This document shows, one piece after another, positions 1 to 11,661 of a stretch of DNA of 64,000 bases. The translations under genes and the position numbers were made by a program. The notes under the pieces are model-generated. The model ran no database searches. It was given only the letters and a program-made list of their open reading frames with translations, and was not told the origin of the DNA. The stretch comes from Lonicera japonica (Eukaryota > Streptophyta > Magnoliopsida > Dipsacales > Caprifoliaceae): the NCBI GenBank assembly GCA_021464415.1, contig CM038465.1, positions 22,165,839 to 22,229,838 of the forward strand, in the 5' to 3' direction. Position 1 is the first letter of the stretch; the number at the start of each line of letters is the position of its first letter.

Positions 1-140
1 ATTTTATTGGGATTAACTTTAAGGATATTCCAATTTAGAAGAGCTTTTTATATATCACGGAATTCCATATCTTCTCTATTTTTAATTAAGGGTTTTGATT
101 TAAAATGACTAACTATAGAGGAGTTTGATAAGGTTAACAT
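1..140 (-). pseudogene. EPRV movement-protein N-terminus, partial (copy A)
   Basis: The minus-strand ATG at 138-140 opens a reading frame matching the one at 47840 in copy B. The frame has an in-frame stop within the first 40 codons and then leaves the window. It is called by position after the PBS and leader and by identity with copy B; no motif is visible in this short piece. Confidence 0.6.
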
Positions 141-303
141 TTTTAGAGCAGATATAATACTATTACACAAAATAATAACAGAGTAAGCAAAATCTAACTC
201 AACTTTCAACGAATTACGGAAATGAAAAGCCTTAAAAAGTCATACTTTGGCTTGAACAGGCAGAAATTTCAACACGACTTAGGTGTTGATCAATTAGACA
301 CTT

Positions 304-315
304 GCTCTGATACCA
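304..315 (-). other. Primer binding site for initiator tRNA-Met (EPRV copy A)
   Basis: The minus strand reads TGGTATCAGAGC, the standard complement of the 3' end of plant initiator tRNA-Met. Caulimovirids and many plant retrotransposons use it to prime minus-strand DNA. It lies between the promoter region and the movement-protein ORF, as expected on a circular caulimovirid map. Confidence 0.9.
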
Positions 316-486
316 AATGGGGAACAAGAGGATTTAAAATAAAATAAACTAAAAAGAAGCAGAGGAAAGATATAGATCAAACTTAAAATTATTATTGATG
401 GTTAAGAAGGTTTACAAAGCGAAGGTTTACAAAGAAAGTAAATAGAAGGCGGAAAAGGAAGATGCCTAACACTCTGCTCTTCCTAT

Positions 487-495
487 CTATTTATA
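487..495 (-). promoter_or_regulatory. Putative EPRV TATA box (copy A)
   Basis: The minus strand reads TATAAATAG about 170 bases upstream of the primer site and downstream of the ORF2 stop. This is where the single promoter for the terminally redundant pregenomic RNA lies in caulimovirids. The same box is present in copies B and C. Activity is unknown. Confidence 0.6.
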
Positions 496-680
496 ATCAA
501 AGAAATAAAACGGATACAATAACTTTACAAATCCGATTATATAAGCGCTTATGTAAATAAAAGAAAGCGACATTTAAATTGTCCACATGCGTCGGCACAT
601 ATCTTTTTCTTCAATTTTTCTCTGTCGGCCATTTGGCTTTGTCTTCTTTTCTTTACAACTGTACTTGTATCCTTTTACAA

Positions 681-1905
681 TTATCCATTATATGGAGTTA
701 AGGGTCCACTTGAAATATCATTTGATTTAAAGATTTTTCCCTCTTTATCTTCCTTTTTATTTTTGTCCATAGCTTCAACTTGATTAGCCCAGGACATGCC
801 CATATACTTATCCATGTCTTCATTTTCATTATAATCCTATTAATCCAAATCGTCAAGATTAATGGATGGGGCTTTAGAAGAGGTAGACATGTTATCATCG
901 TCCAGAAAGCCTAGCTAGGATATAAAAGCTTTAACGATTTTCTTTTTAATCTCCTTTGGAGAAGCATCGAGGAACTTCTTTTTAATTGAGGCAACCGAAG
1001 GGGTTTTAAATTCTTGGTTCATAAAAGCCTTAGTGCTTTTCTTCTTCTCTTCTTCTTGGACATACATATTATATTCCTTATAAGCATAGATATCCAACAC
1101 CATTTTAGGAATGAGCTCATCGAACTCATATTTAGGCCACCGCTTATAAAAGAGATCAAAGGCAAGAATAAAAAGGTTTTGGTTATTTTCAATGGCATAA
1201 GACCACTGAAACATCCAAGGGATAGAATAATGGCCCTAGAAATGCAAAAGAACAACGTTCTTGATGGGTTGTGTTTCGTTCAAGTGTTTAAGATGAACGA
1301 ATTTATACTCTTTAAAAAGGGGGTTTATTTTTTCATAAAAGAAATTTTCCTCAGGCCCAAACTTGAGGAACCAATTATAAAATCAGTGCGAAAGGTTCTT
1401 TAGATCCACTGAGGGTTATTGGAGAGCTTCAACTCAAAACCACCAAGTATGAGTTTGAAGTATACGAGGGGCATTAGGGTTTACTCCCCAATCTTGGAAT
1501 CCAAGAACTCTAATTATAAAACACTTTGAGAACTGTATATCCGCTTGTTTACCACGGATACCCATATTTTTATTTACATGGGTAATATTACAGGACTGAA
1601 TCTCAGTCAGTATAGCTTCGAAATAATCACTTTTCTTATCATTTAAAACACGAAATTCCTGGTCATGCTCAAAATATTGTTTGGGCAGATGTATATGATT
1701 GGAGAAGTATCTTTTATCACTCTCATTTAAAAATATGATAAAATCTTGGAATTGTTTTTCAAAGGAGGGGGTGCTGGAGTATTTAACACATTTATAAAAG
1801 AGCCAGCATGTGACCCTCGAGATTTAGAACTACCACCAGGTCCTCTGGAAGAAGATCCTTGATTAAAAGTGGCTTGTTTAATAGAGGGTTTATAATCAAT
1901 AGTGG
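681..1905 (-). pseudogene. EPRV ORF2-like protein, 5'-truncated (copy A)
   Basis: The minus-strand frame matches the plus-strand copy at 38861-40214. The first dozen or so codons are missing because the viral sequence starts at CCACTATTGA. Recognisable blocks include FQWSYAI and YKEYNMYVQEEEKKK, a lysine/glutamate-rich stretch. In-frame stops interrupt it, including a TAG just before the LGFLDDDN block and a TAA-TAG pair after DLD; the frame ends at a TAA at 681-683. ORF2 follows the RNase H domain. I know no biochemical function for it. The charged, coiled-looking middle is the only visible feature. Confidence 0.7.
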
Positions 1906-1944
1906 TATGTTCAGAAGTTATATAGAAGTTTTATATAAAACTCT

Positions 1945-2640
1945 AAATTGTTTAATTATTTTGGCCAATAAAGTAGCGTTTGAATTTATTTGGAATAATA
2001 ATACTAATATGAAAAAATACTATTTTATTTAATATAAATCTAGCATAAAATCTTTGTTTAATTATTTTAGCCAAATAAAATAGAGTTTGAGTTTATTTGA
2101 AATACTAATATTAATAAGAAATATATGGAATTATGTTGTTTTATTTAATGTAAATCTTAAAATCCTTTATTTAAAATGGTTGTTACGAAGATATATAGAA
2201 GTTTTATAGAAAACACCTAATTCAACACAAATTTTAAATTGTTTAATTATTTTAGCTAATCAAGTAGAGTTTAAATTTATTTGAAATAATAATACTAATA
2301 TAAAATATAATATTTTATTTAATGTAAATCTAGCTATCTTTGTTTAATTATTTGGCCAATTAAAAGTTTTTATACAAAACACCTAATTTAACACAAACTT
2401 TAAATTGTTTAATTATTTTAGCCAACAAAGTGGAGTTTGAATTTATTTGGAATAATAATATAAAAAAATGCTATTTTATTTAATGTAAATTTTGCTATCT
2501 TTGTTTAATTATCTTAGATAAATAAAGTAGAGTTTGAATTTATTTGAAATACTAATACTAATATAGAAATATATGGAGTTATTATGTTGTTTTATTTAAT
2601 GTAAATCTTAAAATTTTTTGTTTAAAATCAAGGGGCATAT
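1945..2640. repeat. Degenerate AT-rich tandem repeat (about 5 units), copy A flank
   Basis: A unit containing TTTAATTATTTTAGCCAA, then GTAGAGTTTGAATTTATTTG, then TTTTATTTAATGTAAATCT recurs about five times with 100-190 bp spacing. Units differ by indels; some carry an extra segment containing AGAAGTTTTATA and AACACCTAATT. The repeat begins about 40 bp from the viral junction. It is duplicated in copy B at about 49645-50340. Confidence 0.75.
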
Positions 2641-4853
2641 TTGTCTTCACAAAAAAGGAAAAAACACTTAAGTTATTCATACTTTTATATATAGTACATA
2701 TATAGATATATATATATATATAATAATATAAAAATATGTGTATATATATAATAAGTTACACCACACCATTATTTACCATAAATTAGCAAGAAAATTAATT
2801 GCTTATCATATTACTCATCGTGTGTATAGTTAATATAACAATATTTGATAGATCGTCGCTCCTAACTATAACAATAATTGTGAATCATTTTTCTTTCCAA
2901 ATCCTTCATTATTCAAGTTTTCTAGGTATTTTCATTTAAAAGATTAAACTTTTCATGCCTTGTATGTTTAGTGCTTGTTGATTAATGAAAATACAACATA
3001 TTTTTATGGTTCTAAAAAGCTTGTAGCTCATTTCCCCCATCTATGGATTTTTGTTCCTCTTTGTAAAAATTACGAAGAGTTCTTAAATTTCATAGAGGAT
3101 TTATAAATTTGTTAATCTAGTCTTTGAATTACTTAATGATATTTTGAGTGCTCTGTAACTTTACGTGATACTTAGACTCCTTATGGTCTTTATTAAGTAA
3201 TGATCGACTAGTTGGTGAATTTATTCCACAAACTTCATTCCGTTTCATTGTGATAATTCGCTATTTAATTTTCATTCTTTTAAACCTTGAGATTTCACAT
3301 ACATGCTAAATATAAAACTTTGTTACGATGAGTTTATCACCTCTACCTCGGATTAGCTTCATTGGGAATGGGTTGCCTAGCTTCACACCCGTAGCTAAGA
3401 GATAGATATGATAGCTTCATCTTTGGTGGAATTTCGTGATATTCTCTATCGATATAGCTTCAATCCGGGAATGAGTTGCCTAGCTTCGCACCCTTTGCTA
3501 TTGAGAATTATCACAACATTTCCCATTTTTGAGAATTTTGTGCTGAAATCTATGTATGAGATTGCAAATACCGTCTATTGTATCTCAACTAACTTCCCAA
3601 TACCTTAGTGCTTTCTTATTACTTTTCACAACCAATTTACATTTATGTTGTTTCAAACACTAGCCTTCTACAAAATTTAGAAAATCTATAATCCATTTCA
3701 TTCCTTTTGAACTATCCCTGTAGTTCGACACTCGGACTTTCGAGACTATATTACTACTTGACGTGCCAGCACTTGGGCTAACAAAACCTGCTTTTCTAGC
3801 GGCGTCAATTACACATGTTTATAATTTAAAATCATAGGGAACAACCTATTTTTAGTCAATATCAATAATTGCTAATTCACGAATTAAATCATAGGATTAA
3901 AACTAGTAATCCTACTTGTAGTAAAGCTTTTATTATTAAAGTTTATGCCATTCTTAAAAAAATTGCAAAAGTTGTTAGTTATATATGGAATTTGGACTCA
4001 TAGAAACATTAATTTTAACTTTAACCACCAGACTAACTTTCCTTAGGTTTAAGCATATCTCCTCAAATTATATCTTACATTAGTACACACATTACATGTG
4101 CAAATAAATTAATAACGTATATAATTAAAAAAATCTAAAATTTTAGGGGCGCCCCCTCCCCTCCCCTCCCCCCTCCTCCTTTTAGCTCCGACCCTATTTA
4201 CATACCAGCTGATGTTATTATGTATATTGTTTAATACAAATTCATGCTCAAGAATTTTCTATTTTATACATGCTATCATTTTTGGATGTAACTATCCATT
4301 TCTTTTTTATTATTGTAGTTTTTAATGTTTATGTCAATATGGCAAAAAAGGTTAAGAATATGGAGGAGGAGGAGGAGAAAGTGAAGTTAATTAATTGCTA
4401 ACCATTATTGGGAGTTGGATTGCTTAAAAACTAAGTATGATTTTCTAAGGAAAGGAACTACTGCTTTGCTTTAAAATGAGCTATAAGGGATATAAAAAGC
4501 AATTGATTTGCATGAGAAATTGGAAAATAAGTTGACAGACATGATGAGATGCTCTCCATTTTTGATGAGTATGTCTTCTTCAAATTTTTTTTGGGAATAT
4601 TTTCTTCCTTTCACCCAAATAAATTTTTTTCCACAAAAAAATAAAATAAAAATTAATAAACTATCTCACCACATCCCTCAACTTATTCCACAATTTCTGA
4701 CACAAGATAAATTATTTTTCATATCAATTTCTATCTTATCTTATTAAAAATTGTGCTGGACCTTTCATAAAAATATGATCAAAAAAGAGATTTTTCCCAC
4801 ATTATCCCTAAACAAAACTCCACCCTTGAATCTAGAAAAGCTTCAATTGAATG
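2641..4853. other. AT-rich flank, probable old LTR-element remnant, no gene
   Basis: It contains an AT/TATA simple repeat at about 2700-2755 and a roughly 100-bp imperfect direct repeat around 3355-3520 sharing TTGCCTAGCTTC. A stretch near 3715-3815 (GTTCGACACTCGGACTTTCG, then a CTTGACGTGCCAGCACTTG block) resembles sequence found in plant LTR elements. No supported coding region was seen. The best guess is a decayed LTR element; the family is undetermined. Confidence 0.35.
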
Positions 4854-7521
4854 ATGCCTCCGGTAGCGGTGTACTCGGCTCATTTTTTCTAGCTCTCTCA
4901 CAAATGTACTTTTGCCCTTGTGATTGTGTGTTTAGAATATTTTTTATAGGTGTGAGAATTAGGGATTAAGGGGAAATACGGAAGGCTTGAAAAATGAAAG
5001 AATTAATGAGTGGAGAACAAGAAATATGGGTGACGGCTAGAATTTTGGTGTGTGGTAAAGCTGCACGAATTGTACATGAGGAATTGGCCAATGAGAAAAT
5101 TTCATGAGGGCTAGGATTTATTTAATGGTGGCCTAGGATTTATTTGTTTAAATGGCTTAGGTGGGCATTGGCCAATGGGAAGGGGATGTGGGAAAACATA
5201 AGTGGGCTGCCATGTGACTAATTAAGGTTTGAGTTCCAAGTTAGTCAATGGGTTAAAAGTGAGGCCCTTTAACCCAATGACAAACTTGCAGCCCAATCCT
5301 TAATTAATAATATGGCAACCCACAAAAGTGAGGGCCCACAAAAGAGACATTTGCACACCATTTTCGCGCTTGTGCCCAGGTTTGTTACATTTTTTCCTCG
5401 ACAAGATGTGAGAATCTAAAAAATTACAAAAAGCGAAAGTTATAATCCTTTGATTCTTCTTTCCAACCATATATATCACGCAAAATTATGAGGTCCAAGC
5501 ATAAACATAATATCGAAATCCGAACTAGCATTGAAATTATCAAAAGTTGAATTCTCGCATCCTTCTTGCAATTGGAATTCTACACCACTTAGAATATGAT
5601 CAATATCACTTTTAAGCTTTCCTAACTATTGGAACAATTGTCACTTTACTTCTTGACACACCTTTACAACATTTTTTTATTAAATTCGACACAAATTTAC
5701 GCTCTTTTCACTTTTTACTTATAGAGCGAACATAAGATGATGTGAACACAGTTTTGGCAATAATAATAGACTACCAAGAAGCATTTAGGGGTATAAAATA
5801 TAGTATTTTTGGGTGTCTATAAAAAATCAACAAAATGTGAATGACAAAAATCTAATTAGAACGCACTCAAAAACAAAAAAGAAGAAAGTATCTATTTCAC
5901 TCATATCTGTAATATCAATTCGTTGTTTTTTCTGTGAATGTACGACCTTGGACTTGTGAATATAAATTTAGTGCAAACACAAGTTTGCACTAAATTTGTA
6001 GTTCGTAAATTTTTCATTCGCACAAAGTTATTCAAATATTTGTTTAGTACCACTACTTGTTCTTGATATATTTTATCAATCTTTCACTTACTTTGTGTTT
6101 CAAGAAATTTTAATTGCAATTTTCACATTGATTCATGCTATTTCACATTTGGAATTTATTGCACATAATTCACTGATTAAGTGCAAAAACGAATTTGCAA
6201 CTAATTACGTTCACACCTAATGCAATTCACATTGTTTGACATTAAGAAATTTCATCTTAATATATAAAGTAATTTGGACTATAACTTTTGCATTATGAAA
6301 ATTGTGTGAAAATGTGTATATAATGTAAATTACAAAAATCCACTAGATTGTTTTACATTAAGAAATTCTGCAAAAGTTAAATTACACTTAATTAGTTATA
6401 TAATGATAAATTCCTAATGAACTGTTTTATTGCATATTTGGATTTGCACGTTATTCTTTCTTAACATGTAGAAGCTAAGATCAAAACAAATATTCATTTG
6501 CTTTACTGATGGCGCTCTATAAGTGTGCCAATTCATCCAAGTACTCATTCACTGGGAAAGCATTCTTTCAAACATGGTTGCTCATCTAATTATGCAAGCA
6601 AAGTGCAAAAGAATAACTAGCCTCATGTTGGCAGATGAGAGAAACTCTTGGCAACCTCAAGAAAAAATTGCTAAGGAAATTGTTCAGTTTTTAAAAATGA
6701 ACAACGATGTTTTAGAAGAGGGTTCACAGAAAAAAGAGCACAATTATGGAATTTTGTACATATATACATATTAGTTCAAAGGGTAGTTTTGTCATTGTAT
6801 TTGAAACTTTTGGCAACCTCTAGATTTACTTTTGTTTATATGATTCAAAGGGTAGTTTTGTCATTGTATTTGAAAGTTTGATCATGTGCGTGTCAAGTGC
6901 CATGCTTCCGTTAATTTTCTTGATGGAATTGGGACAGAGGGAAGTGTAAAGTGGTAAAAAGGGTAATTGTTTAGGGGGTTTATTGAAGAGTTCTATAATT
7001 CAGGGGGTTGAGTGCCAAAGACCAATAGTAAAAGGGGTTTACTGTATTTTACCCAACAATTTAATATATAGGATGATATTCACGGGTTAGCCACAATTAC
7101 AAATATAAAGGAAATGAAATATAGCATATAAACTTAATAATGGCAGAATCTGTATTTATTACATGTTAACAGCAGACATTTAGAAAAGCGGAAAAAACGA
7201 AAAATAAAATCTAGGTAACAAGTAAATAAATAATATTTTATTATAAACATTATTAATGTTAGCGCATGTGAACGGTTGATTTTAAAAGCTCTTTAAGAAC
7301 TTACCAAAATTTTAGCGAAATTGAAGGGTTGCTTTGGAAAGCTCTTTAAAAACTTACCAAAAAATAAACACAAAAAAGGAAGAAAACTTAACGGGGATCG
7401 TGCTATATAATCAATGTAATCCGTTGACTATAATGTAGTTGCAATTCCATGAGTGATTTAATTACTGTAATTTACCATAATAAGATCACCTCATGCTATG
7501 TCGATCTATGTCAATATTGTG
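4854..7521. other. Intergenic AT-rich region, no gene recognised
   Basis: I see no convincing coding region. An 83-codon open frame at 6523-6774 has no recognisable motif and looks like chance. A 32-bp direct repeat (about 6776-6808 and 6845-6877, containing CAAAGGGTAGTTTTGTCATT) and the hairpin at 5964-5997 are the only structures noted. Confidence 0.5.
5964..5997. repeat. Perfect 15-bp inverted repeat (hairpin)
   Basis: The arms AAATTTAGTGCAAAC and GTTTGCACTAAATTT are perfect reverse complements separated by a 4-base loop, ACAA. It could form a stable hairpin or be a fragment of a palindromic MITE. No gene is adjacent. Confidence 0.7.
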
Positions 7522-7530
7522 CTATATATA
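7522..7530 (+). promoter_or_regulatory. Putative TATA box of the defensin-like gene
   Basis: CTATATATA lies about 80 bases upstream of the ATG at 7610, a plausible TATA position for a plant gene with a short 5' UTR. Confidence 0.5.
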
Positions 7531-7609
7531 CATAACTATCGTATGTGATAGGTATAACCTATCATCCATCTCGATAATCATCTAAACATTTTGCACTCGA
7601 ATTGAAACT

Positions 7610-9679
7610 ATGGAGAAGAACCCCACTTTCGTTATTTTTTGCTTGATTTTACTCAATGTTGTTTCTAATGGTTCATTATCTATGGCCACTGCTTCGAATT
7701 ATCATGACGCAACTAGTAAAGTTCAATCTGGTTTTTGGCCAGAGGATCTTCCTGCATTGTGTGGTACATGCTCTCTCTCTCTCTCTCTCGTTTTTAAAAT
7801 TGTTCACACTTCATTATGATTATCATGAAGATGAAGAATAGATACATAGTATTGATCATTGTCATCCATAATACTACCACCACCCCCCTACTACCACTAC
7901 CCACGGCTCTAACTTATCTTTCTCTAAAAATAGAAACTCAAATCTTCCACCACCCACGGCCATCACCACCTTTATTACTATGTCTTTAAAAATGAAAACT
8001 CAAACTTACTACAACCATAGCATTAGTTTCTCTCTCTAAAAATGGAAACTCAAACTCACAACCACCCAAACCCCCTCTACCCACCCAGGGGTGGAGTCAA
8101 TATTTTTTTAAGGGAAGGGGTGTGAGAGAAAGAGGGGGGGGGGGGGGGGGGGGGGAGGGAAGCCTTAACATTAATGTATATTTCTATAAATTAAATGAGA
8201 AAATTTAATACTAATATTATTTATGTTCAAGATTGAGGTGCAATATTAATATTAGTAGTATGTTTTAAAAATTAAAGGGGCCACAAACTTAAATAATATT
8301 CATATATTTGCAATTTCTAAAAATAGGGATAAAATTACAATTATCCAATTTATAATTTTTAGACTTTTTTTTTAATACGGGAATCCATTTTGACACTTTA
8401 ATTTTTTTGACCCGTTTACAAATTAGACAAATAAATTTTTCGAACACCTTCTCTTAAAAAAAGAAAGAATGGAAGGCTCCCATAAATTCAGCTAATAAGA
8501 CATAAAATATTATACCTACCAAAAAAATAAATCATCAACAAAGCGTCAACCATTTTCTGGGAGCCTTTTTTGTGTATAATATTTTTCCTAATTTGGGTAC
8601 TATATTGTACATGAATGTACCTTTAAATATTTACATATGTACTAGTTTTACTCTGTTAAGATCCATGCAAAAAAAAATTTAAACAAGTTTATTGGAGCAA
8701 TTTTTTGTCTAATATTTTGTCCAATTGGGTACCTATTTTATCCAATTATTTGATACCACTTTGTACACGAATGTACTTATATATATTCACATATGTACCA
8801 ATTTTATTTCGTTGCAATTAAGAATGGTACAAAAAAAAAATTATAAATCGGTGGTTACTTAAATAAGATCAGTTAATAAAGGTAAAAAAAGTAAATGTGA
8901 AGACAAAAAATGAAAGAAAGAAAATGTCTGCTACATTGGTAACTACTTACCAAACGTATAATTTTACTTTATTTTTAATTAATTGGGGGACCATACCCTA
9001 CTTGTAAGTAAGTTATGTTTTTGTTTCTTGCATGTAATTACCTCTACTTTTTCCACCACTTTCCTCGTTGGGGCCCCACACATCTCCGAGTTGTTTCAAA
9101 GTTGTAAACGTTGCAAACTTTTAATTATTTTTTTTCTTTATTTTTTTTCCCACATTTATTTATTTGCTTTGCATATATATATATATATATATGGTGTATT
9201 TCAAGTAAGGATCATATTTACGGACCGGGTCATTTGGTACGTTTTTCTATAAAAAATTTTGATAAAATTTGGTGGGGATGTTTTTCATTATGGGTAGAAC
9301 ATCTTCACCAAATTTCATCAAAAAATTCAACCAGCAAGTAGGTTAACTACTTGATTGAAATTTTTTCTATATATATATATTAATAGATATATAGCTGTAC
9401 ATTGCTATCAATTACTTGTATATTTATTTCAAAAAAGATGCTTTGAATCTTCATAAGAATATAAGACTGTATTTAATTATTTGGGAAAGAATTTAGGATT
9501 CAACATTCATGTATGCAGGTGGACCTAGTAATAAAGGAATTTGTGAAGCCCATTTTAATATGAAAGGTTGTACTGATTATAAATGTACCGTTTTATGTTT
9601 CGACAAATTCGTGAATGTACCTGTCGCAAGAGCAATCTGTGAGTCACCGGACTCATGCCTGTGTTGTGTTGCATGTTAA
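7610..9679 (+). CDS. Defensin-like secreted cysteine-rich peptide (two exons)
   Basis: Exon 1 is 7610-7763 and exon 2 is 9519-9679; the 1755-bp intron 7764-9518 starts GTACAT and ends GCAG, phase 1. The joined product has 104 residues and ends at TAA 9677-9679. Residues 1 to about 29 form a signal peptide with a hydrophobic core (FVIFCLILLNVV). The mature part has ten cysteines spaced C-x8-C-x8-C-x4-C-x3-C-x13-C-x5-C-x-C-C-x2-C; CxxxC followed by CxC is the cysteine-stabilised alpha-beta signature of plant defensin-like peptides. One intron near the start of the mature region is also typical. A TATA box lies upstream and AATAAA at 9720-9725. The likely role is an extracellular antimicrobial or signalling peptide; the exact subfamily is not recognised. 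The intron is rich in simple repeats, including a 22-G run at 8134-8155. Confidence 0.75.
8134..8155 (+). repeat. Poly(G) tract of 22 bases in the defensin-like gene intron
   Basis: An uninterrupted G run within G-rich sequence. Such runs are often length-variable and error-prone in sequencing. No function is implied. Confidence 0.9.
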
Positions 9680-9834
9680 ATATGGAGTGTTATTTACTTC
9701 GATCATGTATTTCTATAAGAATAAAATTGCATAATAAATAGCTTATATCTATTTGTCCATACCTGCACACGGTGCTCTCTGATCTGCTTGTCCCTCAATC
9801 TTTATCGATCTCACTATTTACGTATATATATACC
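9680..9834. other. 3' flank of the defensin-like gene
   Basis: It contains the probable polyadenylation signal AATAAA at 9720-9725 and the target site ATACC (9830-9834) of the adjacent copia element. Nothing else was seen. Confidence 0.5.
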
Positions 9835-10653
9835 TGTTGGAGCTTTTGTATTTAAAGAAAAAAAATTAAACCAAGACAAAGTGATTTAATGTGATGTGAT
9901 GTTATCCCAAGTCCCACATAGGAGAGATATAAAACCTTTCATGGGTTTTCATATGAAAGAATTTGCTTAAGGGTTTGAGCCCTTTGGGCATTACACTTTT
10001 GTGTTATTGGGTGAGGACTTGGATGAATGTGGTTCCCCACACGCGCGCCGACCGACCACCCGGTCTCGAGCTTGTGTAGTGTAGTATCTTTTTATACAAA
10101 ATACATTTAAAGAATTTTATTTATTAAATAAAAATTAAAAGGGGGACAAGGCTCCCTTATTTTGTTCCGCAATCTCCTCTGCACGCTCCCTTGATTTCCT
10201 CCAACACGCTCCATTAATTCCCTCCGTGTTTTATTTCGGTTTTTCCGGAAAGTTGTTTTTTGGTCACAACACTTTTCCCTTTAAACGGATCAAAATAGCT
10301 TTCAAAATATATACACAGACTGAACCAAAAACCAACGGAGAGATCCATCTACAAAATATTTTTTGACAGAAAAAAAATTTTAGCCTCCGGCGGTAGAAAA
10401 ATTTTCCGATCCTGAGCAATTACAAGAGTGTTATTGTCGAGCGATCGAAAGCGTTCACATCGATCGTACAGAGAGTTTCTGGGCTGTTTCATCCTGGGGA
10501 CGGCGTGGCATATTCAAAACTGCTAGCACAATTCCGGGCAGAGCCGCGAAATGTCTTAAAGAGAGCGACTTAGTCCGCGACTTAGTCCGCGACTCAACCC
10601 GGTGTACTATCTACCTAATCTATTCTTGATTTTGCAGTTCATATTTTCCAACA
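9835..10653 (+). repeat. 5' LTR of the copia element (819 bp)
   Basis: It begins TGTTGG and ends CCAACA. It has a local duplication, GACTTAGTCCGC, near 10567-10590 that the 3' LTR lacks. No canonical tRNA-Met PBS follows it: the next bases are ATTTTAAGACAATTTC. Confidence 0.93.
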
Positions 10654-10699
10654 ATTTTAAGACAATTTCTTTTCTGCTATTTTTTGTATAACTGTTGTC

Positions 10700-11507
10700 A
10701 TGGCTAATGAACATAATCAAGCTGCTGCTTCTGGCTCATTGAATCAACCTTTTAAATTTGAGGGTCTGCACTTTAGGAGGTGGAAACAAAAAATGTTTTT
10801 TTACTTAACTCTTAAGAAGGTGGAATCTACTTGTGCTTCTGAAAAACCAACCTTCCCTAATCCGAGTTCTGAGGCAGATCATAAGACTCTCAAAACTTGG
10901 GAAGACAATGATTATGCATGCAGAAATCTGATCTTGAATGTTCTTCATGACGAGCTTTATGATGTTTACCTCCCGTGCAAATCCGCAAAAGAAATTTGGG
11001 ATTCACTCCAAAAGAAATATGACACCGAAGAGGCTGGGTCTAAAAAATACGCTGTCAGTCGTTATCTGAAATATCAGATGACGGACGACAAGTCTATTGT
11101 TACACAGTCTCACGAACTTCAGAAAATTGCACATGAGATTATTTTTGAAGGGATGAAATTTGATGAGCAGTTTCAAGTGGCAGTTTTGATTGATAAATTA
11201 CCCCTGGATGGAAAGATTTTAAAAATAGTTTGCGTCACAAATCTAAGGAGTTTTCATTTGAAAGTTTGATTACAAAATTCAGGATTGAAGAGGAAAACCG
11301 TAAGCAAGATCGGAATGATGAGGTTCTGGTTATTTTTAACAAAAGTCAGAACCGTAATCAAAATCAGAATCGCTCGAACAACACCCCTCCTGCTCTAAGG
11401 CCGAACCGGAAAAATATGAAAAATCAGAACAGTGGAAATAATGCGATCCGGTTTGGGAACCAGAATAGGAATAACCAAATTCAGAACCAAAACAGAAATG
11501 GCCAGGC

Positions 11508-11539
<32 letters not shown>

Positions 11540-11661
11540 GTGTGTTCTCTTGCTATCACTGTGAAAAGCCTGGTCATATGGCAAGAAATTGTCGAAACAA
11601 ACGTCGAGTTCCTCATGCGAATGTTACTGAAGAAGAGCCCTTAGTGGCTATGATAACATAA
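10700..11661 (+). pseudogene. copia Gag (capsid-nucleocapsid), frameshifted
   Basis: The ATG at 10700 opens a gag frame with the FRRWKQKM motif near the N-terminus. The frame is lost near 11203, where one C appears to be missing from a run of C, and continues in frame 1 from about 11205 (RHKSKEF). The C-terminal part is rich in Asn/Gln/Arg, includes a poly-Asn run encoded by (AAT)n at about 11508-11540, and carries a zinc knuckle CYHCEKPGHMARNC (C-x2-C-x4-H-x4-C). The product would coat the element RNA and form virus-like particles. A TAA at 11659-11661 ends it; downstream pol continues in the same frame, so this stop is probably a mutation within one long polyprotein. Confidence 0.9.

Larger units (their letters stand above)
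1..1905 (-). mobile_element. Endogenous pararetrovirus fragment, copy A (Caulimoviridae)
   Basis: Read on the minus strand this holds most of viral ORF2, an intergenic promoter region, the tRNA-Met primer site, the leader and the start of the movement-protein ORF, which runs off the window edge. The viral boundary is at 1896-1905, where CCACTATTGA (minus strand) meets non-viral AT-rich DNA. The ORF order and the unknown ORF2 downstream of RNase H resemble what is described for florendoviruses; the genus is an inference. It is non-functional, with a partial genome and stops in ORF2. Confidence 0.85.
1..4853. repeat. Segmental duplication, copy A
   Basis: The sequence matches 47701-52560 in the same orientation with only scattered substitutions and a few short indels; by eye there are about 8 differences in the first 700 bases. 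The match is already in progress at base 1, so the repeat extends past the left edge. It ends at 4853, after the shared CAATTGAATG, where copy A continues into unique sequence and copy B runs into a gypsy polyprotein. The duplicated block contains EPRV sequence and its AT-rich flank together, so the duplication came after the viral integration. An assembly artefact cannot be excluded from sequence alone. Confidence 0.9.

Noticed and set aside
6523..6774. Small gene in the 4.9-7.5 kb gap
   Set aside because: No recognisable motif, signal or promoter, and the length is within chance expectation.
11395..11644. Open frames opposite to and overlapping the gag zinc-knuckle region
   Set aside because: Poly-Ile/Asn products of the (AAT)n run in the wrong frames.
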